This document shows, piece by piece, positions 34,278-43,733 of a stretch of DNA of 49,709 bases. Numbering within the stretch: the stretch's first letter is position 1; each line of letters begins with the position of its first letter. Source of the DNA: an uncultured Anaerostipes sp. (GTDB lineage Bacteria; Bacillota; Clostridia; Lachnospirales; Lachnospiraceae); contig CAAEIR010000182.1 of assembly GCA_900756035.1 (NCBI GenBank), forward strand, positions 1 to 49,709. The letters are read 5' to 3'. Both the position numbers and the translations under genes were made by a program. Below the pieces are notes generated by a model. It saw nothing but the letters and a program-made list of their open reading frames with translations, did no database searches and was not told the origin of the DNA.

Positions 34278-35019
34278 AGATAACTCCTTTGATTTTATTT
34301 CGCAGGCGGAAAGAGCACGGAGCCTGTGCGCCATTGATAAACTGGATCATACCATCGTTTAGTCCGATCATATAATTTTTCCGTACAATGACAGATCGGT
34401 GGCTCTGAATAAAATCGTCCCCAAGCTCTGACAGTGCATGTTCAATAGACTCTCTGACCGTAATAGATGAGCCGTTTATTGTATGGTAACAGATGCAGTG
34501 TGATTTTGTTTTTACAGCCTCTATATATACAATGTCGGCAGCTGAGAGGGTGATTTCATCATCTAATCCAGGCTTTAAAATAATTGTTTTGGAATCCTCT
34601 GTCTCTTCCTGAGGATTGAGAGTCCTGTGTGCCAGATAGATATATTGGTAACAGCATCGGTTCATTTTTGCCAGATCCGGTGTCTTTTCAATAAAGCCAA
34701 AGGGCTCAATTCCGGATTTCAGAACATCCAGTGCCAATTCGTGATGATTGGTTACAAAGACAATTTTCGATGCCGGAGACATTTTGCGAATCTGTTTTGC
34801 AATATCGATACCGTTAAATTCATTGCTTCCAAAATCCAGATCCAGAAAAAATAGAAAATCTTCCGGATTTTTTTTAACATAAAGCAGCAGATCTTTATAG
34901 TTAGATGAGATACATGTAATCTGACCTTCTAATGCATAGTCAGATAAAATCTGTTCAATCTGCTGTTGAATGATTTTTAAAATAAAGGGATCATCATCAC
35001 AAAGAATAATTTTTAACAT
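34261..35019 (-). CDS. LytTR-family response regulator
   Basis: A 252-residue regulator. The receiver domain (about 1-125) has the acidic pocket CDDD and the predicted phosphoacceptor Asp60 in FLDLDFG. The DNA-binding LytTR domain (about 145-250) is recognised from ITLSAADIVYIEA and FIQSHRSVIVRKNYM. It is upstream in the same operon as the GHKL kinase. AGGAG-like sequence precedes the ATG on the minus strand. A palindrome 20 bases upstream may be its own operator. Confidence 0.93.
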   Translation of the reverse strand: MLKIILCDDDPFILKIIQQQIEQILSDYALEGQITCISSNYKDLLLYVKKNPEDFLFFLDLDFGSNEFNGIDIAKQIRKMSPASKIVFVTNHHELALDVLKSGIEPFGFIEKTPDLAKMNRCCYQYIYLAHRTLNPQEETEDSKTIILKPGLDDEITLSAADIVYIEAVKTKSHCICYHTINGSSITVRESIEHALSELGDDFIQSHRSVIVRKNYMIGLNDGMIQFINGAQAPCSFRLRNKIKGVIYGDKK

Positions 35020-35038
35020 AAGACTGACTCCTCTTAAA

Positions 35039-35055
35039 CTGTATTTTAAATACAG
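35039..35055. promoter_or_regulatory. palindrome upstream of the LytTR regulator
   Basis: CTGTATTTTAAATACAG is a perfect 8-bp inverted repeat around one central base. It lies 20 bases before the response-regulator start and about 120 bases before the divergent carboxypeptidase gene, so it could control either or both. LytTR proteins more often bind direct repeats, so the binder is uncertain. Confidence 0.4.
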
Positions 35056-35175
35056 AGTTTGTATGCGATTGCTGTACGTTCAGGCCCAAAAATAATTATT
35101 AAAGGCATATTTATTGAACTCAGTATTATTATATGGGACAAACAATAGATAAGCAAGAAGATGGAGGCGAATGTT

Positions 35176-36051
35176 ATGAAGATAAGAAAATGGATGATAG
35201 TTGTCGCAGGACTTTTGGTTATTTTTTCGGCTGTGTGGAGCTCGATCGAAAGAAGGAAAATGGTGGCTCAGACTTCCAGCCGATACGTTGTACTAATGGA
35301 ACGTTTTGATCAGAAGATCATAGCATCAAAGAGAGCAGAGAAAAAAATGTATCCTGCGTCAATGACGAAGATTATGACAACCCTTGTAGCGTTGGAGCAG
35401 ATAACGGATGAAGAAAAAACAGTGGAAATGCCCAATGAAATCGTAGCAGCGGCAAAGAATCAGGGAGCATCGACTGCGGGATTTTCCGGTGGTGATACTG
35501 TGACAATCCGAGATCTGCTTTATGGAATAATGCTTCCTTCCGGCGCAGAGTGCTGTTATCGAATCGGGAAGTATCTAGATGGCTCAGAGCAGAAATTTGT
35601 AGAACAAATGAATCGAAAGGCAGAAGAGCTCGGAATGAAACATACGCATTTTTCCAACATGACAGGACTGCACGCGGAAGATCATTATACTACGGCAAAG
35701 GATATGGCGCTGCTGTTGGATCATGCTTTGAAAAACAAGAGGTTCCGAAAAATATTTACCAGCATGACTTATCGTACTTCTCCCGGAAAGGTATTTCCGT
35801 CAGGAAGGGTTCTTTACAGTACCTTGTTTCAATACCGGGATCAGCTGAAACTGAATAACGGAGACTATCTTGGGGGGAAAACCGGGTATACAAGCAAGGC
35901 AGGATTGTGTCTGGCAAGCTTTGCAAAGGTTAATGGAAAAGAATATGTTCTAATTACTGCTGGAGCAGACGGTGATCACGAAACAAAGCCTTATCATGTG
36001 ATGGATGCAGGGAAAATATTTCAGAGACTTTCGGAGACAGCAGAAAAATAG
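35176..36051 (+). CDS. D-alanyl-D-alanine carboxypeptidase (DacF-like, PBP5 family)
   Basis: About 291 residues with an N-terminal signal/anchor (KWMIVVAGLLVIFSAVW). Catalytic motifs are SMTK (SxxK) near residue 65, a degenerate second motif SGAEC where SxN is usual, and the KTGYT (KTG) motif near 240. The enzyme would trim terminal D-Ala from peptidoglycan stem peptides. The C-terminal beta domain of larger DacA proteins is missing. ATG 35176 has GGAGG 8 bases upstream; ATG 35161 overlaps that RBS. SGA-type second motifs occur in a clostridial subgroup as far as I recall, so activity is not excluded. Confidence 0.9.
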   Translation: MKIRKWMIVVAGLLVIFSAVWSSIERRKMVAQTSSRYVVLMERFDQKIIASKRAEKKMYPASMTKIMTTLVALEQITDEEKTVEMPNEIVAAAKNQGASTAGFSGGDTVTIRDLLYGIMLPSGAECCYRIGKYLDGSEQKFVEQMNRKAEELGMKHTHFSNMTGLHAEDHYTTAKDMALLLDHALKNKRFRKIFTSMTYRTSPGKVFPSGRVLYSTLFQYRDQLKLNNGDYLGGKTGYTSKAGLCLASFAKVNGKEYVLITAGADGDHETKPYHVMDAGKIFQRLSETAEK

Positions 36052-36148
36052 CAGATCTCATAGTAAAAATATCAGGTGCGTGGTATCATAAGAGATAGAA
36101 AGAAATGTCAAAGGATTTGTGGGAGGATGCAAAAAAGGAGGGCTTGCC

Positions 36149-37120
36149 ATGTGCACTGCAATAACTTATTTGACAAAGGATTTTTATTTTGGACGGAACC
36201 TCGATTATATGGAATCTTATGGAGAAGAGGTAGTCGTAACTCCAAGGAATTTTCCATTGAGATTCCGGCATGTAGAGGATCAGGAAACACATTATGCAAT
36301 GATTGGCGTTGCCTGTGTGAGGAATGACATACCGCTCTATTATGATGCTGTGAATGAAGCTGGTCTTGGAATTGCAGGATTGAATTTTGTGGGGAATGCG
36401 GTCTATGAAAATCCAAAAGAAGGGGCGGTCAATGTCGCATCATTTGAATTGATTCCCTGGATTTTAGGACAATGCAAATCATTGAAACAGGCATGTAAAT
36501 TGTTATCGGAGATTCACTTGACGAAAGAAGCGTTTGATCAAAATATTCCGCCTGCACAACTGCACTGGATAGTTGCAGACCGATATGGAGCAGTAACTGT
36601 AGAAGCAATGGAAGACGGAATCCATTTATATAAAAATCCGGCGGGTGTGTTGACCAATAATCCGCCATTTCCGATACAGATTTCTGGATTAAACCAGTAT
36701 ATGCATCTTTCGGCAAAAGATCCGGAGAACCATTTCTCACCGAATTTTTCGCCTACAGTTGAGAGTCGTGGTATGGGGGCATTGGGACTTCCGGGAGATC
36801 TCTCATCCCGGTCAAGATTTGTGAGAGCTGCATTTTTAAAAGAAAATTCTGTATCTGAAAGCTCCGAAATGGAGAGTGTGGGACAGTTTTTTCACATTCT
36901 GGGGGCAGTGGAATTTCCGCGAGGATGTTGTGATCTGGGTGGAGATCAGTATGATATTACAATATACTCCAGTTGCTGCAATGCAGATCGGGGAATTTAT
37001 TATTATACGACTTATGGAAACCGTCAGATCACAGCGGTTGATATGTATCAGGAGGAACTGGAAGGAAGTCAGCTGATTCAAAAGCCTATGGAGCTAAAAC
37101 AGCAAATTCGTTATCAGTAA
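36149..37120 (+). CDS. bsh: bile salt hydrolase / choloylglycine hydrolase
   Basis: About 323 residues, an N-terminal nucleophile hydrolase. Cys2 follows the initiator Met (MCTAITY) and becomes the nucleophile after Met removal. Arg16 and Asp19 (FGRNLDY), Asn79 (GLNFVGNAVY), Asn170 (LTNNPPF) and the arginines in SSRSRFVR correspond to the conserved active-site set. The LPGDLSSRSRF block favours bile salt hydrolase over penicillin V acylase. AAGGAGGG (36135-36142) fixes ATG 36149, which is needed to expose Cys2. It would deconjugate glycine- or taurine-bile acids in the gut; substrate preference cannot be read here. Confidence 0.9.
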   Translation: MCTAITYLTKDFYFGRNLDYMESYGEEVVVTPRNFPLRFRHVEDQETHYAMIGVACVRNDIPLYYDAVNEAGLGIAGLNFVGNAVYENPKEGAVNVASFELIPWILGQCKSLKQACKLLSEIHLTKEAFDQNIPPAQLHWIVADRYGAVTVEAMEDGIHLYKNPAGVLTNNPPFPIQISGLNQYMHLSAKDPENHFSPNFSPTVESRGMGALGLPGDLSSRSRFVRAAFLKENSVSESSEMESVGQFFHILGAVEFPRGCCDLGGDQYDITIYSSCCNADRGIYYYTTYGNRQITAVDMYQEELEGSQLIQKPMELKQQIRYQ

Positions 37121-37137
37121 TGAGAAGGAGAAAGATA

Positions 37138-37704
37138 ATGGAGTGGAAGGATGGAAAATCACGGTGTTGCTGGGCGAATCCCAAGAATGAAGCTTATATC
37201 CATTACCATGATAAAGAGTGGGGGATTCCGGTACACGATGATCAAAAACTATTTGAAATGTTAATTCTGGAAGGATTTCAGGCGGGATTATCCTGGGAAT
37301 GTGTTTTAAATAAGAGAGAGAATTTCAGAAAAACCTTCGATTTTTTTGACGTGGAAAAGGTCGGACAATATGATGAGAAATATATGGAAGAACTGAGGGA
37401 AAATCCCGGAATTATTCGAAACAAATTAAAAATTCATGCGGCAGTTGCCAACGCAAAGGTTTTTAAACAAATACAGAAAGAATTTGGAAGTTTTTCAAAC
37501 TATCTTTGGAATTGGACTGATGGAGAAGTAATATATGAGACGGGACTGACGCATTCAGAACTGTCGGATCAAGTATCAGAAGATTTAAAGAAAAGAGGAA
37601 TGAAATTTGTGGGAACAACGATCATCTACTCATATCTTCAAGCGGTAGGGGTTATTTATTCCCATGAAGAGGGCTGTTTTTGTTTTGATAAACAGGAGGA
37701 GTAA
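37138..37704 (+). CDS. tag: DNA-3-methyladenine glycosylase I
   Basis: About 188 residues, typical for Tag. Family blocks are RCCWANPKNEAYIHYHDKEWG at the N-terminus, LILEGFQAGLSWE and LKIHAAVANA in the helical core, and a C-terminal FVGTTIIYSYLQAVG. The N-terminal Cys and C-terminal histidine/cysteine residues form the structural zinc site. It removes 3-methyladenine from DNA. AAGGAG (37125-37130) supports ATG 37138; in-frame ATG 37120 overlaps the previous stop and is less likely. It is tightly packed with bsh and the following kinase gene. Confidence 0.95.
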   Translation: MEWKDGKSRCCWANPKNEAYIHYHDKEWGIPVHDDQKLFEMLILEGFQAGLSWECVLNKRENFRKTFDFFDVEKVGQYDEKYMEELRENPGIIRNKLKIHAAVANAKVFKQIQKEFGSFSNYLWNWTDGEVIYETGLTHSELSDQVSEDLKKRGMKFVGTTIIYSYLQAVGVIYSHEEGCFCFDKQEE

Positions 37705-37710
37705 TGCTAT

Positions 37711-39885
37711 ATGGAAAGAACAATCCGTCATATGATTGAAAAGTTACAGATGTTAAATGAAAATAACCTGAAATCCGATAGTTTTGAGTATCTGGAAAAA
37801 GATGATTTTCCGATGGAATATCATGGACTGATTGATGCAGTGAATCAGTCCATGCAGGTCAGCAATGATCGGGTGCTGAAGGAACTGGAGACCCAGAACA
37901 ATATCTTAACAGCGCTTTGTTCGGACTATCTTTCTGTGAATCGGCTGGATCTTATTACGGGAGGTTTTGAGATCCACAAGATGACAAAAAGGCTGAGGGC
38001 TGAGGTGGCTGATATAGCAAAGACAGCAGCTAATTATGATGAGGCGATGCAACGGTATGTTGAAGGTTATGTGGAAGAGGAAGATCAGGAAGAGGTATTG
38101 AGAAAATGTCGGAGAGATTACGTGACAAAACGTCTGGAAACCAGGGATAGCTTTTTTGTAGGTTACAGAATAAAAGGAAATGTGCAAAATATGAAAAATA
38201 TGGAGGTTCATTTTGCCAGGGCTGTTACCTGGGGAGACGATTCCGGTGTTATTGTCGGTTTTCGAAATGTGGATGAACGAATGCGCAAAGAAGAGGCTTA
38301 TAAACTGGAAACCAGGCATGATATTGAGGAAACTCTGGAGGGATCAAGAACCGGTCTTTGGGCGATTGAGATGGAAGACGGATGTGAACCGAGAATGTAC
38401 CCGGATAAAACAATGTGCAAACTTCTTGGAGTGGAAAGCGATATTTCTCCGGAGAAATGTTATAAAGAATGGTTTGATCGGATTGAACCGGATTGTGTAG
38501 AGCTCGTGTTGGAAACGGTAGAGAAGATTTTGAAAGTCGGTCGTGCAGAAGTTGTCTATCCATGGAATCATCCGACTCTTGGAGAGTTCTATGTACGGTG
38601 CGGAGGAGTGCCTGATTATAAGTTTGAAAAAAATGGTATTCGGTTAAAAGGATATCATCAGGATATTACAGAAACCATGGTTACAAGAAAAGAGCAGGAG
38701 AAAGCTCTTATGGAAGCCTTGATGGAGGCAAAAAGAGCAAACACAGCCAAAACAGAATTTTTGTCACATATGTCTCATGATATTCGGACTCCGATTAATG
38801 GAATTCTTGGAATGTTGGACATCAGTGAGATGAATGCGGAAGATCAGGAGATCCAGAAAGAATGTCGGGGGAAAATACGGACTGCTGCAGAACATTTATT
38901 ATCGTTGATTAATGATGTACTGGATATCAGTAAGCTGGAGAGCGGAACACTGGAATTGGCAGAAGAGCCGTTTCATATTCGCACGTTAATGGACGGTTGT
39001 GAGAGCATTTTAAAATCTCAGGCACAGGAGCGGGGCATCGTTATGATAGAAAATATTGAAAACAGTCCCCACGAATCCTTAATCGGAAGTCCTCTCCATC
39101 TTCGACAGATTCTGATAAATGTTATTGGAAATGCAATTAAGTACAATGATCCGGACGGAAAAATATACATAAGAGTGAGTGAAATAGATGAGGAGAACGG
39201 AAACGCCATATATCGTTTTGAAATTAAGGATACGGGAATTGGCATGAGTGAAGAGTTTCAGAAGCATTTATTTGAGCCGTTTACTCAGGAGGCTAATAAT
39301 GCCAGAACTTATTATCAGGGAACCGGACTGGGAATGGCAATTACCAAGAATCTGGTTGAGCAGATGCATGGAAGAATTGAAGTTCAAAGCAGTTTGGGAC
39401 AGGGCAGTACCTTTATAGTGACCTTGCCGTTAAAGATAGACGATGAACCGGAACTGCGAAAGAAGAAATCATCAGAAGATAATGAAATTATCAATCTTAA
39501 AGGAGTCAGAGTTTTATTGGCGGAAGATAATGAACTGAATCGGGAAATTGCCAGATATATGCTGGAGGATGCAGGAATTACGGTTGTGGAGACTGTGAAT
39601 GGTGAGGAGGCTGCAAAAACTTTTGAACAATCAGAAACCGGAGAATTTTCCTGTATTCTTATGGATGTAATGATGCCGGTTATGGATGGAATTGAAGCAA
39701 CACGGAAAATTCGTGCTGCAGACCATGTTGATGCGGCGAAAATTCCGATTATTGCCATGACAGCGAATGCGTTCGCAGAGGATATAAAAAAAGTAAAAGA
39801 TGCCGGAATGAATGAGCATCTGGCAAAGCCTGTGAACGCAAAGAAAATGCTGCAGGTTATAGCACAGTATTGTAAGGGGATTTAA
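37711..39885 (+). CDS. soluble hybrid histidine kinase with receiver domain
   Basis: A 724-residue protein with no transmembrane segment. The N-terminal 200 residues are of unknown type. A PAS-like domain covers about 205-320, and a HisKA region follows with His356 in HMSHDIRTP. The ATPase domain has NVIGNAIKYND, DTGIGM and GTGLGMAI. A C-terminal receiver (about 600-715) starts LLAEDNELNRE and has the phosphoacceptor Asp in LMDVMMPVMDG. There is no DNA-binding output. It is probably an internal phosphorelay component sensing a cytoplasmic cue. Same layout as the kinase at 40856-43699, so the two look like paralogues. Confidence 0.92.
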   Translation: MERTIRHMIEKLQMLNENNLKSDSFEYLEKDDFPMEYHGLIDAVNQSMQVSNDRVLKELETQNNILTALCSDYLSVNRLDLITGGFEIHKMTKRLRAEVADIAKTAANYDEAMQRYVEGYVEEEDQEEVLRKCRRDYVTKRLETRDSFFVGYRIKGNVQNMKNMEVHFARAVTWGDDSGVIVGFRNVDERMRKEEAYKLETRHDIEETLEGSRTGLWAIEMEDGCEPRMYPDKTMCKLLGVESDISPEKCYKEWFDRIEPDCVELVLETVEKILKVGRAEVVYPWNHPTLGEFYVRCGGVPDYKFEKNGIRLKGYHQDITETMVTRKEQEKALMEALMEAKRANTAKTEFLSHMSHDIRTPINGILGMLDISEMNAEDQEIQKECRGKIRTAAEHLLSLINDVLDISKLESGTLELAEEPFHIRTLMDGCESILKSQAQERGIVMIENIENSPHESLIGSPLHLRQILINVIGNAIKYNDPDGKIYIRVSEIDEENGNAIYRFEIKDTGIGMSEEFQKHLFEPFTQEANNARTYYQGTGLGMAITKNLVEQMHGRIEVQSSLGQGSTFIVTLPLKIDDEPELRKKKSSEDNEIINLKGVRVLLAEDNELNREIARYMLEDAGITVVETVNGEEAAKTFEQSETGEFSCILMDVMMPVMDGIEATRKIRAADHVDAAKIPIIAMTANAFAEDIKKVKDAGMNEHLAKPVNAKKMLQVIAQYCKGI

Positions 39886-39904
39886 TACGAACGGCGAAGC
39901 TGCG

Positions 39905-40720
39905 CTATTTGGTATATTTGTCTTTTGTGTGTTTAATAAAGTCTTTTAGGCTATCAAATTCCCGAATATAAATTTGGGGTTTCAGTTTTGGGAAAGCCTT
40001 TAAAAGTCGGTGGGAAATACGCTGCTGACTCTTTAACAGCTCCATATATTTGGAATACAGTTCCTCCGGACGTTGTTTCAGGTCGTGGATTTTTTCTTTT
40101 AATTTATCCTGAGCTTCCAGTCCCTCCATCATATTCTGATAGATATTTTCACCGATCTGGTCAGAAATATTGTGTAATTCACGGGCAATTTCATCCATAA
40201 GAGCAAGTTTTTGGTTGAATTTTAAAACGCTCTTTACAGTAATAGAAATATCTGCAATGAGTGCGGAACACAGAAGTAAAAGGAGAAACTGTCCAAACCA
40301 TATAGGAATCAGCGAAACCAGTTTGGCGGTTAACGGATAGAGGAACTTGACGATTATTACACATCCTGCGCCCCAAATCAGGGAAAAAGGAGGACATACA
40401 TAGCCGCCGATATTAAAAGGTATATCTGAGTAATCCCACCATTTATGGTGAAAGAGCTTTTCAAGTAAAATACCAGTCAAAAGTTCCAAAACAGTTACAA
40501 GGACGGCAGAAGCCAGATATAAATAAAAGGGATGTTTTAGATAAGGCTGTAAGGCAGTGACAACCAATGTAACACCGATACCGTAAATAGGGCAGATTGG
40601 CCCATTGAGAAATCCGCGGTTAACAAAGGTGCGCTGTCGGATGGCAGCAAATGCTACTTCCGTACACCAGCCAAGAAATCCATAAATAAAAAAGCTAGAT
40701 AAAATATCATAGAGTGTCAT
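39905..40720 (-). CDS. CmpB-like putative ABC transporter permease (PF06541 type)
   Basis: About 271 residues. The N-terminal half has about five hydrophobic segments with the family pattern FFIYGFLGWCTEVAFAA, NRGFLNGPICPIYG and WWDYSDIPFNIGGYVCP. The C-terminal 110 residues are soluble, charged and coiled-coil-prone. The family is annotated as a putative ABC permease, but its real role is unclear and no ATPase partner is near. ATG 40720 follows GGAG by six bases; ATG 40726 directly abuts it. It faces the first hybrid kinase tail to tail and the second head to head. Confidence 0.88.
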   Translation of the reverse strand: MTLYDILSSFFIYGFLGWCTEVAFAAIRQRTFVNRGFLNGPICPIYGIGVTLVVTALQPYLKHPFYLYLASAVLVTVLELLTGILLEKLFHHKWWDYSDIPFNIGGYVCPPFSLIWGAGCVIIVKFLYPLTAKLVSLIPIWFGQFLLLLLCSALIADISITVKSVLKFNQKLALMDEIARELHNISDQIGENIYQNMMEGLEAQDKLKEKIHDLKQRPEELYSKYMELLKSQQRISHRLLKAFPKLKPQIYIREFDSLKDFIKHTKDKYTK

Positions 40721-40749
40721 AATCATCTCCGATCGGTACTTTTTGAATA

Positions 40750-40778
40750 TTGACTAGTTCATCTTAACAAATTATAAG
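40750..40778 (+). promoter_or_regulatory. promoter of second hybrid kinase gene
   Basis: TTGACT (40750-40755) and TATAAG (40773-40778) are 17 bases apart, about 77 bases before the kinase ATG. This is a good sigma-A type match. It lies in the divergent gap with the CmpB-like gene. Confidence 0.55.
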
Positions 40779-40855
40779 ACAATTTACCAGTATTGTATGA
40801 TAAGATAAGAATCATAGATCAGCCTTGCATTTATCATTGAAAGGGAAAAAGTTTT

Positions 40856-43699
40856 ATGAAAGATAGTAATTTAAATGAGTTAAAAGAAGCATATCGGATG
40901 GTCAGGGAGACCAATGAAAGACTATATGCCAGCATGAAAGCCTTTCAGATTGCTGCTAAAGAATCAGGAAGCCTGGTGTTTACTTATGATGTTAAAAAGC
41001 AGACTATTTTTGTAGATGAGCAAACGGCAAAAGCCTTTGGCGTTACAACATTTCAGGAAGGAGTTCCATATGATATGGTGCGCCGGGGGATTGTGACGGA
41101 AGACACGAAAGATACCTATATCGGGATTCATGAGGCAATGATTTGTGGGAAAAAAGAAGCTCATGGAGTAGTTAAGCTGGTACAGGCAGACGGGAGTATT
41201 TCTATTCAGGAATTAAAAATGCAGGCTATTTTAAACGAGGATGGAAGCTCTACCGGAACAGCGGTTGGAGTATACCGGGAAATTACCAATCGGTACATGA
41301 AAGAATTAGATCAGCAGAGGTATCAGCAGGTTATTCTTTCTTCTCAGATGTATACTTTCCAATATGACGTCCTGCGGGATGTATTTGTTGTTTTTGTACC
41401 TTCGAGAAATGGACGGGAGGAACAAAGAAGGGATTTTAAAGAGTTTTCAAAACAGATTGCAGCAGGAGAGGTCTGTCAGGAGGAAGATCAGATTGTACTG
41501 AGAGAGTTTTTTCAAAACGGATCTCAGCGCATGATGCAGGTAAGAATGAAAGACATACGGGACGGACAAATGCGGTGGTATGGAATCAGCGGTTCGGTTG
41601 TGAAGGAGAATGAACAAACTCAGACGGTATTTGGTTCAATTTATGATATAACGGACTGGAAAGAGCAAGAGGCTGCTTATCAGAAGCTGGAGAGAGTTCT
41701 GAAGGGAATTCGAGATGAATATATCGGGATTTTTGAAATTGATTTTTTGAGCAACCAATATACGATACTTTCTTATGATCCTCAATACTCTTATAATCTT
41801 CCGGTGCAGGGGAATTATGATGAGTTTTTACGAAGAGCAACGGAAGAACTGGTGGCGCCGGGATATACAGAAGAATTTCAGAATTTTTGTGAAATTCAGC
41901 ATTTGCAGGAAATTTTGAAATCAGAACGGCGGATCGAATATGAATTTATGACAAATGGAAAGAAAAGAAAGTGGCAGAGAAGTATTTTCCGGGTTTCAGA
42001 ATATAAGGACGGGATTCCGTCAAAAGCAGTTCTATATCAGTCTGACATAGACCGGCAAAAGGCAGAGAAACTGATGCAGCAGCAGGCAATTAAGGAGGCA
42101 TATCAATTAGCAGAGGAGGCCAGTGCGGCAAAGACAAATTTCTTATCCAGAATGAGTCATGATATTCGGACTCCGATGAATGCAATCATCGGTATGACAG
42201 CAATCGCAGGTGCAAATCTGGAAGAGACGGGACGAGTGAAAGAATGTCTGGGAAAGATTACCGCAGCATCGAAGCATTTACTGGGGTTAATTAATGAAGT
42301 CTTGGATATGAGCAAGATTGAGTCTGAAAATATAAAACTTCAGGAAGAGGAGTTTAATCTGGCAGATTTGCTGGATGACATGATTACCATGATTCTTCCT
42401 CAGATTTATGATAAAAGCCATGAACTGAAAATTGATGTGAAGGACTTAAATCATGAAAAGGTAATAGGGGACAGTTTAAGAATTCAGCAGATTTTTGTCA
42501 ATTTGATTTCAAATGCAATTAAATATACAGAAGATGGAGGACTCATTAAAGTCTCTATCAAAGAGCGACCAACCCGAATGCAGCAATATGGAGAATATGA
42601 GATTTGCTTCGAAGATAATGGAATTGGAATGAGCGAGGAATTTCAGGAGATTTTGTTTGATCCGTTTACAAGGGCGGAAGATCATATAATGAACGGGGCG
42701 ACGGGAACCGGACTGGGGATGGCAATTACAAAGAATCTGCTTCATCTGATGAATGGAAATATTTACGTAGAATCCAGTCTTGGAGAGGGATCAAAATTTA
42801 CGGTAGTAATTCATTTAAAGATTCAGCAAGGTGAGGAGAGAGATCTTCATCAGCTGCAGGATCTGCAGGTTCTTGTAGTAGATAATGACCAAGATGCCTG
42901 CATTAGTACCTGTGAAATACTTTCTGATATTGGAATACAGGGAGAATGGTGTGATACCGGACAGAGAGCTGTGGAGATGGTTCTGGACAGAAAGAGACGG
43001 GGAGAGGATTTCTTTGCTGTGATTTTAGATTGGAAAATGCCGGGAATGGATGGAATTGCCACGGCAAGAGAGATTCGGAAACAGGCGGGAGAAGACATTC
43101 CGATTATTTTCCTTACAGCATATGATTGGACAGAGATTGAATCGGAAGCCAGATCTGTAGGTGTTTCTAAGTTTTTGACCAAACCACTTTTTAAGAGCCG
43201 TTTAGTCGGAAGTTTCTTGGATATTTTAAATCCTGAAGAAAAGGAGAAGGGCTATCAGGAGGAATCTGTTCAGATAATAGAAAAAGAATCCAAGTATAAA
43301 GGAGTACATCTTCTTCTGGCAGAGGATAATGAATTAAATGCAGAAATAGCAATGGAGATCTTTAAAATGTCAGGCATTGAGACGGATTGGGCGCAGAATG
43401 GAGCAGAAGCGGTAAAGATGGTAAGAGAGTCTGCGGAAAATTATTATGATATGGTTTTTATGGATATTCAGATGCCTGTTATGGACGGTTATAAGGCGGC
43501 AGAGGAAATTCGTTGTCTGAGGCGAAAAGATGTAGAAAAACTGCCGATTGTTGCCATGACCGCAAATGCATTTACAGAAGATGTAAATCGTGCCAAAAAG
43601 GCGGGGATGGATGATCATATTGCCAAGCCGATAGATTTTGTACAGCTTGGAGGAATTATGAAAAGATATTTAAAAGAGAAACATCCAATTGAGGTTTAA
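40856..43699 (+). CDS. soluble hybrid histidine kinase with two receiver domains
   Basis: A 947-residue protein without transmembrane helices. Three PAS-like sensor regions span about 30-145, 155-270 and 285-400. HisKA has His435 in RMSHDIRTP. The ATPase domain contains NLISNAIKYTED, DNGIGM and GTGLGMAI. The first receiver starts LVVDNDQDA with acceptor Asp in VILDWKMPGMDG; the second starts LLAEDNELNAE with acceptor Asp in FMDIQMPVMDG. It has no DNA-binding domain. It is 34 bases upstream of the LevR-type activator on the same strand, so the two may be cotranscribed. Confidence 0.93.
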   Translation: MKDSNLNELKEAYRMVRETNERLYASMKAFQIAAKESGSLVFTYDVKKQTIFVDEQTAKAFGVTTFQEGVPYDMVRRGIVTEDTKDTYIGIHEAMICGKKEAHGVVKLVQADGSISIQELKMQAILNEDGSSTGTAVGVYREITNRYMKELDQQRYQQVILSSQMYTFQYDVLRDVFVVFVPSRNGREEQRRDFKEFSKQIAAGEVCQEEDQIVLREFFQNGSQRMMQVRMKDIRDGQMRWYGISGSVVKENEQTQTVFGSIYDITDWKEQEAAYQKLERVLKGIRDEYIGIFEIDFLSNQYTILSYDPQYSYNLPVQGNYDEFLRRATEELVAPGYTEEFQNFCEIQHLQEILKSERRIEYEFMTNGKKRKWQRSIFRVSEYKDGIPSKAVLYQSDIDRQKAEKLMQQQAIKEAYQLAEEASAAKTNFLSRMSHDIRTPMNAIIGMTAIAGANLEETGRVKECLGKITAASKHLLGLINEVLDMSKIESENIKLQEEEFNLADLLDDMITMILPQIYDKSHELKIDVKDLNHEKVIGDSLRIQQIFVNLISNAIKYTEDGGLIKVSIKERPTRMQQYGEYEICFEDNGIGMSEEFQEILFDPFTRAEDHIMNGATGTGLGMAITKNLLHLMNGNIYVESSLGEGSKFTVVIHLKIQQGEERDLHQLQDLQVLVVDNDQDACISTCEILSDIGIQGEWCDTGQRAVEMVLDRKRRGEDFFAVILDWKMPGMDGIATAREIRKQAGEDIPIIFLTAYDWTEIESEARSVGVSKFLTKPLFKSRLVGSFLDILNPEEKEKGYQEESVQIIEKESKYKGVHLLLAEDNELNAEIAMEIFKMSGIETDWAQNGAEAVKMVRESAENYYDMVFMDIQMPVMDGYKAAEEIRCLRRKDVEKLPIVAMTANAFTEDVNRAKKAGMDDHIAKPIDFVQLGGIMKRYLKEKHPIEV

Positions 43700-43733
43700 A
43701 GTGCAGGATAAAAGCGAAGGAGGAAGGGAGATC

